Assembly (NCBI GenBank): GCA_044370375.1
Contig: JBILVQ010000217.1
Coordinates: 1-5,197, forward strand
Direction of reading: 5' to 3'
Origin: JBILVQ01 sp044370375
GTDB lineage: Bacteria; Bacteroidota; Bacteroidia; UBA4408
DNA length: 5,197 bases
Part shown: piece after piece, positions 1 to 5,197 of the stretch
Layout: every line of letters begins with the position of its first letter
Position numbering within the stretch: the first letter of the stretch is position 1
Made by a program: the position numbers and the translations under genes
Notes under the pieces: model-generated
The model's database searches: none
What the model was told of the DNA's origin: nothing
The model's input: only the letters and a program-made list of their open reading frames with translations

Positions 1-1
1 C

Positions 2-574
2 TTTAATATTTTGAATGAGCGCGATGGTTATGCTGTTGACAGACTCATTAGTTCAGGCAAGCAGTACAGCAAAGGAGTGGATGTTACCTTGGAAAAGTTT
101 TTTTCGAATAATTATTTTTTCCTGATAACAGCTTCGTTTTTTGATTCAAAATACAAGACCCTGACCGGCCAATGGTATCACTCAAGATACAATACCAATT
201 TTAATTTTTCTTCCTTAATAGGAAAAGAGTTTGTGTTAAAAAACAATGTTGTTGAAGCAGGGGCAAGAATTGTGTACACCGGTGGTTTGCGTTATACACC
301 GGTAGATGTGCCCGCCAGCATTGCCGCTTATGAAATGGTACGTGATGAGAAAAATGCTTATGCGTCTCAATTACCGGATTATTTTAGGGTTGACCTGCGC
401 ATCGCTATCCGCTTGAATAAATTCAAGAGGGCAAGTGTTTTGGGCATCGATATTCAGAATGCAACCAACCAACAAAACGTGTTTAACGAGAATTATGATG
501 TGGTAAAAAAGCAAGTCGTTTATTTTTACCAATCGGGTTTAATCCCTGTCATTAGTTGGAAGATGGATTTTTAG
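2..574 (+). CDS. TonB-dependent outer-membrane receptor, C-terminal part (5' truncated)
   Basis: This is the last 190 codons of a TonB-dependent receptor, an outer-membrane beta-barrel that imports a ligand using energy passed on by TonB-ExbB-ExbD. The frame is open to the left window edge, so the TTG at 11 is unlikely to be the true start; plug, TonB box and most of the barrel lie outside. What is visible is alternating barrel-strand sequence. Features I associate with the Bacteroidota receptors that carry an N-terminal carboxypeptidase-regulatory-like domain include GVDVTLEKFF followed by an aromatic strand with FFDSKYK, then LIGKEF, GGLRYTPVD, a strand starting DYFRVDLRI, and DIQNATNQQNVF. 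The protein ends in SWKMDF; a terminal aromatic residue is expected for BAM-dependent barrel insertion. The substrate cannot be deduced, and no SusD-like partner gene follows. The next gene starts 10 bases downstream on the same strand, so co-transcription is possible. The family call is secure; the subfamily is from memory of related sequences. Confidence 0.9.
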   Translation, partial: FNILNERDGYAVDRLISSGKQYSKGVDVTLEKFFSNNYFFLITASFFDSKYKTLTGQWYHSRYNTNFNFSSLIGKEFVLKNNVVEAGARIVYTGGLRYTPVDVPASIAAYEMVRDEKNAYASQLPDYFRVDLRIAIRLNKFKRASVLGIDIQNATNQQNVFNENYDVVKKQVVYFYQSGLIPVISWKMDF

Positions 575-583
575 TTAAATTTG
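556..583 (+). promoter_or_regulatory. Candidate Bacteroidota sigma-A promoter (TTG - 17 bp - TAnnTTTG)
   Basis: A TTG at 556-558 is separated by 17 bases from TAAATTTG at 576-583, an exact match to the TAnnTTTG -7 element with spacing typical of Bacteroidota vegetative promoters. The upstream half lies inside the end of the receptor gene. The -7 element ends one base before the ATG at 585, so transcription would begin at or just inside the start codon. It could therefore give a leaderless transcript, or be a chance match in AT-rich DNA. No Shine-Dalgarno sequence precedes the gene. Confidence 0.45.
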
Positions 584-584
584 T

Positions 585-1808
585 ATGATGAAAAAATTTT
601 ACCTCCTGTTTTTTTTGTTTTCATGGCTTCTTCTTTTGAGTGATGCCTATGGACAAACTACACAAATTCGTTTTCGATTGAAAGTGAGTGGACAATCATT
701 TGTAGACGAGTGTGTATTGCGTTTTCATCCCAATGCTACTCCGGGTTTTGACGGGTCATTGGATGCCTATAAGTTAGGAAGCACCAATCCTTTGGCGCCC
801 TACATTGCAAGTGTTTCTATGGGGGATGATTATGCCATTAATTCATTGCCCATGCAAGCGATAAATACCACCATTCCTGTTCGTGTATTGTGCGGAACCA
901 ACGGTGCCTACAATATTATTTTCGAAGAAATCGATTCATTGCCGCCTTCCATGTGTTTGTTGATGACAGATACCTACAATGGTAATGTTGTGGATTTGCG
1001 CACCCAAAGTCCCTATGCCTGCACATTAAGCGATACAGCAAGCGTTGAAAGATTTTTTATTGGTATCAGTGCTCCCTTGTATACGGTTGCCACACCGGTG
1101 AGTTGCCCGGGAGGAAGCAATGGATACGTTACCGTTTACAATGGTTCAGGATTGAGTTATTCCTTGAACATTGTTGATTTGTTGGGTGACACGGTTGCCA
1201 ATTATTCGGGTTCCGATTCACTGCAAGTTTTGAACAATCTTGCTTCAGGTACTTATGTCTTGTTGTTTGACCAGAGTTCGCAATGTCAGCAACAAACCGA
1301 CACCATCGATTTGAGTGTTGGAGCTATTGTTGCTGATTTTGATTTTGTGGAAGATACTGTTGATGTTTCTGCGGGAGCCTTACTGCAAGTAAACAATCAA
1401 AGTCTTGGAGCAGACAGTTACCAATGGGATTTTGGCGATGGTAGTCCGCTTGATTTTAGCAACAACCCTACACATAATTATTTAGGTGCAGGAGATTATA
1501 CGGTAACCCTGGTGGCCTTTTATGGTACTTGCAGTGATACCGTACAATTTAATTTTGTGGTAACGAATGTTACTTCCCTTGAAAAGCAAGCGTTTAATAC
1601 CCAAACTATTTTTTGGGGACAACAAAAAATAATGATAGATAATAGAACGGAGTATCTTGAATTGTATTCTAATCAAGGTGCTTTGTTGTGGAGCAATCAG
1701 AATAATAAAAACTCAATGGTTTTGCCTTACGAAAGCTTGAGGCCGGCTTTGTATTTTCTTAAGGTAAATAGTACAGAAAGACAAATTACTTTGAGGCTAA
1801 TGAAATGA
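585..1808 (+). CDS. Secreted PKD-domain protein with SprB-like repeat and divergent T9SS sorting domain
   Basis: This is a 407-residue predicted surface or secreted protein with no recognisable catalytic motif. Residues 1-23 form a signal peptide (MMKK, a long Leu/Phe core, then AYG before QT). Residues ~25-165 resemble a beta-sandwich domain seen in many T9SS cargo proteins; its marks are DECVLRFHPNATPGFDGSLD followed by AYKLG, INSLP, a VDLR turn and ERFFIGIS near its end. Residues ~168-245 look like a SprB-type repeat (SCPGGSNGYV, LASGTYVL, a closing Cys). Residues ~249-328 are a PKD domain with the hallmark WDFGDGSP at 281-288 and GAGDYTVTL. Residues ~335-407 resemble a T9SS sorting domain (ELYSNQGALLW, ALYFLKV, final LRLMK), but the usual opening PNP is missing. 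The start could be the Met at 585 or 588; both keep the signal peptide. It lies 10 bases after the receptor gene, so it may be co-transcribed or use the promoter at 556-583. A role in adhesion or binding is inference. The PKD call is firm; the 168-245 and C-terminal calls are moderate. Confidence 0.88.
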   Translation: MMKKFYLLFFLFSWLLLLSDAYGQTTQIRFRLKVSGQSFVDECVLRFHPNATPGFDGSLDAYKLGSTNPLAPYIASVSMGDDYAINSLPMQAINTTIPVRVLCGTNGAYNIIFEEIDSLPPSMCLLMTDTYNGNVVDLRTQSPYACTLSDTASVERFFIGISAPLYTVATPVSCPGGSNGYVTVYNGSGLSYSLNIVDLLGDTVANYSGSDSLQVLNNLASGTYVLLFDQSSQCQQQTDTIDLSVGAIVADFDFVEDTVDVSAGALLQVNNQSLGADSYQWDFGDGSPLDFSNNPTHNYLGAGDYTVTLVAFYGTCSDTVQFNFVVTNVTSLEKQAFNTQTIFWGQQKIMIDNRTEYLELYSNQGALLWSNQNNKNSMVLPYESLRPALYFLKVNSTERQITLRLMK

Positions 1809-1840
1809 GAATTATTAATTTTTCAAAATTATTAATTTTC
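1809..1840. repeat. AT-only direct repeat and palindromes at the convergent gene junction
   Basis: The two convergent genes have only 6 bases (1809-1814) between their stop codons. Across this junction, attattaatttt occurs at 1811-1822 and again at 1828-1839 (offset 17). Each copy sits in a palindrome: aatta-t-taatt at 1810-1820 and aaaatta-t-taatttt at 1825-1839. The second copy also encodes the C-terminal residues of the minus-strand protein (LIILKN). Such AT-only symmetry makes weak hairpins at best. It might assist bidirectional transcription ending, but there is no GC-rich stem with a U-tract, so I do not call a terminator. Confidence 0.5.
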
Positions 1841-3353
1841 CGGAATATTGTTGTGTCTCTTTTGAAACGGAATAAAAATATATCCCATGTGCCTCTTTTG
1901 CCACAAAATCGTTTTTGTAATCATTGCTGTAATAAATCACTCTTCCCCGCGCATCCCATATACTTACTTCCGGATTTTCCAGCCCTGAAATAATCCAAAA
2001 TTTACCAGGTGTAATTGAATTAGGAATATTTATTTCATCCGAATCTAAATCAATACAATCCTCCTCATTTTTGATTGAAATGTTGATGGGATGATTTCCT
2101 GTTAAACATACTTTTTCTTCATTTGATTCCAAATTAACTGTCACCTCAGCACCGATAGCGGCAACAAACATTGCCGGATTTGTATTGCTATCAACAAAAA
2201 GTTGATAAGGCTGCCATTGATATGAAACAGCTCCGCAATCTAAACAATTGGCATTGAGCAAAAGGGTGTCTCCAACACAAACTAGAGTATCATTTGAAAG
2301 AGTAATATTCTTAAAATCTGAATTTACCACCACCGTAATACTATCAACAATGCCTGCCAAAGCATTGGCGAACCTTCCGGTATCTTGCAGCGTTAAATAA
2401 TAGGTTGTGGTTTGGTTTGGGAGGGCCAAAGGGGTAAAAACATTAGGGTTGTTTAAATTTGTGGAAGGCTCCCAACGGGCTTGGATTCCTGGCCATAATC
2501 CGATGGTATCGGCTTTTAATTCAACCGAATCTCCAAAACAAGTAATTAGGGTATCCTGTAGGTCAATTTCTGGTTTTTCGATCAGCCACGCATCATCTAG
2601 AAAAATGTAATTCCCTTTATCCCAATTATTTGGATCATTCAAAAGCCATGAAGGAGATAAATTCCACCAGGGATTCCTAAGTGTATCAGGATTGTTTAGG
2701 TAATGCTTGAAGTTTCCAATTGTAACATAATTTTCACCACCATTACTAGAAAAATTACCTGAAAAAATCTTCCATTTAAGAGTATCAATGAGGTCACTAT
2801 CATTAATAATCTGAGGTATAAAATTTTGAAGTGTGCTTATTCCTGGTTCATTTATTAATGAATCATGAAATAGTGCGGCAATATCGTTGGAAAAAAAACC
2901 AAACCATGCGGATTGGTTAACGGCAACTTCAAAATAATAAGATTTTTCTGGATTTAAATTCTTTCGCAAATCTAAAGTAATATACTCACGGGCATCGCTA
3001 AAATTCAACCAATTTACAAAACCAATATAGCCGCTACCAGACTTAGCTTCCTGAAAACCTCTAACATTATATGGCACATCTAAACTCCAAATACCAGGAT
3101 AATTATTTCCTGTTGTATCCTTAACGCAACTATTGAAGTAATCAGGGCTTCCATTTTGGTTAGGAGAAGAAATAAATCTTACAGGACCAGGAATTATATA
3201 GAAATTCGGGCTATTAAGGTAATTATAATGACAACTGTAGTTTGGGTTTGTAACTTCAAAATCACCGTTTTTAAATAGATTAGTTTGGCCAATTGTTCTA
3301 TTAGTTACCATTACGGAAAACATAAAAATCAATTTAAAATAATAGGTTTTCAT
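1815..3353 (-). CDS. Secreted jelly-roll/Ig-like protein with shortened type B-like T9SS sorting domain
   Basis: This is a 512-residue predicted surface protein. I place the start at the ATG at 3351-3353 rather than the in-frame one at 3401: it begins a proper signal peptide (MKTYYFKLIFMF..., cut expected after TIG, before QT at 23-24), whereas the longer form puts 16 polar-to-mixed residues ahead of it and overlaps the upstream gene by 28 bases. Residues ~24-258 match a Bacteroidota N-terminal domain also found ahead of OmpA-like and adhesin proteins, probably a jelly-roll: NGDFE (29-33), GSPDYFNSC (68-76), GFQEAKSGSGYIGF (99-112), REYI (122-125), NGGENYVTIGNF (204-215) and FLDDAWLI (251-258). 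Residues ~262-345 are an Ig-like domain (CFGDSVEL, RWEPSTNLNNPNVFTPLALP, TTTYYLTL). Residues ~350-430 are a second one (CVGDTLLL, YQWQPYQLF). Residues ~442-512 resemble the gliding-motility type B sorting domain (VSIWDARGRVIYYSNDYKND, HGIYFYSV, GKLIIL) with a contracted opening. It follows the beta-helix gene after 20 bases, a likely operon. The ligand is unknown; no enzyme motif was seen. Confidence 0.88.
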   Translation of the reverse strand: MKTYYFKLIFMFSVMVTNRTIGQTNLFKNGDFEVTNPNYSCHYNYLNSPNFYIIPGPVRFISSPNQNGSPDYFNSCVKDTTGNNYPGIWSLDVPYNVRGFQEAKSGSGYIGFVNWLNFSDAREYITLDLRKNLNPEKSYYFEVAVNQSAWFGFFSNDIAALFHDSLINEPGISTLQNFIPQIINDSDLIDTLKWKIFSGNFSSNGGENYVTIGNFKHYLNNPDTLRNPWWNLSPSWLLNDPNNWDKGNYIFLDDAWLIEKPEIDLQDTLITCFGDSVELKADTIGLWPGIQARWEPSTNLNNPNVFTPLALPNQTTTYYLTLQDTGRFANALAGIVDSITVVVNSDFKNITLSNDTLVCVGDTLLLNANCLDCGAVSYQWQPYQLFVDSNTNPAMFVAAIGAEVTVNLESNEEKVCLTGNHPINISIKNEEDCIDLDSDEINIPNSITPGKFWIISGLENPEVSIWDARGRVIYYSNDYKNDFVAKEAHGIYFYSVSKETQQYSGKLIILKN

Positions 3354-3373
3354 TACTTTGACAAAATGAGCAA

Positions 3374-5197
3374 TTAGTACGCAATAATTTTCTGGCGCCA
3401 AATGATTTCACCATTTAGACTCTCAATTTGTATTGAATAAAAACCACTGGACATAGGTAATGAAATTGGTAAAACGGCATTTAAAACATTCTTTCCGAGA
3501 AAAACAATTTCACCAACAGTATTATGGATTGTAACTTTTACAGGACTCACAAGATTATCTGGCAAAACCAATAAGAAGTTGCCATTGTTTGGATTTGGAC
3601 TGATTGAAAAATTGGAGTTAGAAATAGAATTGTTATTTGTTTCTTCCTTTCTTCTTCTCGACTGTAAATCAGGAATAGGCGTTATTTCACATTGGTTAAT
3701 ATATCTTGAATAACTTCCGCCAAAAAGCTGTAATAAATTTCGTGCTTTGTAAACGGCCATTCCAAATTCTGTTGGACATAAGTTGGCAATTGAAATTAAA
3801 TCACCAATTTCATCCAATTTAAGTTTAGGATTCTTGTTCGCTCTTCTATTAATATCTATCAGTAAGACATCTCTCCATACTTGCTCCCGCTGGTCGCTTG
3901 GTTGAATGTTCATTACATTCTGTGCTATCATTTGTAAATCACTTACACTTTCGTCAACCGAATCATTGATTTGCTCTTCAATTTCGGCAAAAATGCCGGT
4001 GGGTTTCCAATAAACGCTATCAGCAAATTGACTTAATGGTGCAAAACTTTGTGCCAACGAATCATGCATAATTTGTTCATACAAACGTTTTTTAGCCCAC
4101 CAAATGGTGGAGGCAGGATTGATTAAACTTTCTTGAGTGGTGTCAATTACCTGCAAGGCCTCCAACAAGGGTGCAATCAAAGGTGCTATTGTTGTGTCTT
4201 GGGGCAAATTGCATTCAGCAGTCAAACTACAATTTAAGGGAGATTGAAAAAGGTTTATAGGAAATTGCAAGCTAAATGAAGAAGGTAGGCCGTCATCATC
4301 ATTGTCATTTGGCCAGTATGGAAAACCGTTTTGACAATAAAATGGTGAGTTATTAAAACTTACATTATTAGTAGCATACGTTGTAGAATACGTAGGGTCG
4401 TTGGTTGGGTAGCCATACCATTCATTGTCATAGGCGCAGTTGGTAAATGGGTCGCCTTGCTGCCCAATAACTGTGTTTTGACCATTAAGAGTAAGGCCCC
4501 ACCAGTTGTGGGATAAAATATTGTTCCTAACCTGTTCATTGTTGCCACCTGCCAATAGGTTATTTGCAAAATATAAACCTACTCCGGAATTGTAAATTCC
4601 GTTACATTGGTATTTGTTGTTAAAGGTGTTGTTCAAAATCATACCACCGGTCCACCATTCAAGGCGTCCGTGAGCATAAATGAGATTCTCCTGTATTAAG
4701 GAGGTATTTAAATTATCAGCATAAATTCCCTCTCCATTATCTCCTGAATTGGTTTGCTTGCAGTTGATTAGATTTGAATAGACCCATAGGTGTGAAGCAT
4801 TACTTAGATAGAAACTTCGCTGAAGGTCAGTTATTCGGTTTCTGGAGGTGCTAATTATAGGATTCAAAGTGGTTGAACCTGTGTAGTTGATTTCCGACAA
4901 AGCAATACCACAAGATGCTCCAATTCCACCTGTATTGGTTATTTCATTGCCGCTTACAAGCCATGGAAAGGGATTAGAATTGGTAATTTCAAACATAAAA
5001 ATTCCATTCCATGAAACATTATCAACCCGGTTTGAATCTATAAATCCAAAGCATTCAGAGAGATCGTTTCCTTCAATCCCAAACTGCGACATTTCTGAGA
5101 TTTGATTGTTGCGGATATAAATCTTGTCAACATTGCGTAGGTAGGATAATTGAATGGCCCTTTGTCCTCTTTCAAAGAAGTTAGGAACTGTCAAATT
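3374..5197 (-). CDS. Parallel beta-helix surface protein with alpha-helical module and type A T9SS sorting domain (5' truncated)
   Basis: The frame is open through the right window edge, so the N-terminus and signal peptide are outside; the TTG at 5194 is not taken as the start. Residues are numbered from that codon (606 visible). Residues ~1-250 are Asn-rich rungs of roughly 20-26 residues typical of a right-handed parallel beta-helix: IYIRNNQISEM..GIEG, FIDSNRVDNV..GIFMF, LVSGNEITNTG..GIALS, ISTSRNRITDL, LIQENLIYAHG and VRNNILSHNWWGLTLNG. Many such folds bind or cleave polysaccharide, but no lyase or hydrolase active site is evident. A loop region with NDNDDDG (296-302) follows. Residues ~334-505 are predicted mostly alpha-helical and contain CPTEFGMAVYKAR (473-485) and Cys502. 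An Arg/Asn-rich linker (511-528) leads to a type A sorting domain (~528-606) with ISPNPNNGNF, VTIHNTVGEIVF, MSSGFYSIQI and final KIIAY. It is probably the first visible gene of an operon with the downstream jelly-roll gene. The beta-helix and sorting domain calls are strong; the ligand is unknown. Confidence 0.9.
   Translation of the reverse strand, partial: NLTVPNFFERGQRAIQLSYLRNVDKIYIRNNQISEMSQFGIEGNDLSECFGFIDSNRVDNVSWNGIFMFEITNSNPFPWLVSGNEITNTGGIGASCGIALSEINYTGSTTLNPIISTSRNRITDLQRSFYLSNASHLWVYSNLINCKQTNSGDNGEGIYADNLNTSLIQENLIYAHGRLEWWTGGMILNNTFNNKYQCNGIYNSGVGLYFANNLLAGGNNEQVRNNILSHNWWGLTLNGQNTVIGQQGDPFTNCAYDNEWYGYPTNDPTYSTTYATNNVSFNNSPFYCQNGFPYWPNDNDDDGLPSSFSLQFPINLFQSPLNCSLTAECNLPQDTTIAPLIAPLLEALQVIDTTQESLINPASTIWWAKKRLYEQIMHDSLAQSFAPLSQFADSVYWKPTGIFAEIEEQINDSVDESVSDLQMIAQNVMNIQPSDQREQVWRDVLLIDINRRANKNPKLKLDEIGDLISIANLCPTEFGMAVYKARNLLQLFGGSYSRYINQCEITPIPDLQSRRRKEETNNNSISNSNFSISPNPNNGNFLLVLPDNLVSPVKVTIHNTVGEIVFLGKNVLNAVLPISLPMSSGFYSIQIESLNGEIIWRQKIIAY

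Noticed and set aside
1335..1350. Short tandem tgatttt-gattttg string.
   Set aside because: It simply encodes DFDF at the start of the PKD domain and is too short to be a meaningful repeat.
1805..1993. 62-codon plus-strand ORF whose ATG overlaps the stop of the PKD gene (ATGA), which could suggest translational coupling.
   Set aside because: It lies almost wholly antisense to the conserved sorting domain of the minus-strand gene, and its product has no recognisable composition or motif.
3354..3401. Upstream start at 3401 giving a 528-residue form of the jelly-roll protein.
   Set aside because: It would place 16 extra residues before the signal peptide and overlap the preceding gene; the ATG at 3351-3353 begins directly with a Lys-containing n-region and hydrophobic core.
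4585..4601. Perfect inverted repeat cggaatt-gta-aattccg (7-bp stem, 3-base loop).
   Set aside because: It falls inside the beta-helix coding region, has no T-tract, and is explained by codons for GIYNSG; one such palindrome is expected by chance in several kilobases.
4688..4703. Inverted repeat ctcct-gtatta-aggag, with an apparent aaggaggt Shine-Dalgarno-like string.
   Set aside because: It is within the minus-strand beta-helix gene; no plus-strand start codon and reading frame follows at a suitable distance, and this phylum rarely uses such sites.
4360..5105. Small alternative-frame ORFs at 4360-4569 (-) and 4887-5105 (+).
   Set aside because: Both are shadows of the beta-helix coding sequence, which has strong domain evidence in its own frame.

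Overview
The window looks like AT-rich chromosomal DNA from a member of the Bacteroidota. The reasons are a SusC/RagA-style TonB-dependent receptor C-terminus, three neighbouring secreted proteins with C-terminal domains of the kind read by the type IX secretion system (T9SS), signal peptides ending before QT, no Shine-Dalgarno sequences, and one good match to the Bacteroidota TTG/TAnnTTTG promoter. Nothing in the sequence places it more precisely.

Layout. Positions 2-574 (+) hold the last 190 codons of an outer-membrane TonB-dependent receptor, whose 5' part lies left of the window. Ten bases later, 585-1808 (+) encodes a 407-residue secreted modular protein: signal peptide, a beta-sandwich domain common in T9SS cargo, a SprB-like repeat, a PKD domain and a divergent sorting domain. 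This gene meets the minus-strand block tail to tail with only 6 bases between stop codons. The minus-strand block reads right to left. First comes a 5'-truncated gene at 3374-5197 for a parallel beta-helix protein with an extra alpha-helical module and a classic type A sorting domain. After a 20-base gap comes 1815-3353, a 512-residue secreted protein with a jelly-roll-like N-terminal domain ('NGDFE' type), two Ig-like domains and a shortened type B-like sorting domain.

How they fit together. All four products are predicted to lie in or on the outer membrane. The three T9SS-type proteins would cross the inner membrane by Sec and the outer membrane by T9SS, to be anchored on the surface or released. 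Their domains (PKD, Ig-like, SprB-like, beta-helix, jelly-roll) suggest adhesion or glycan binding, but no enzyme active site is recognisable. No tRNA, rRNA, CRISPR array, insertion sequence, phage gene or defence system was seen, and coding sequence fills nearly the whole window. The most notable points are two atypical sorting domains lacking their usual opening motifs, the beta-helix/alpha-helical fusion, and a promoter whose position predicts a leaderless transcript. I saw no clear sign of a wholly new system.
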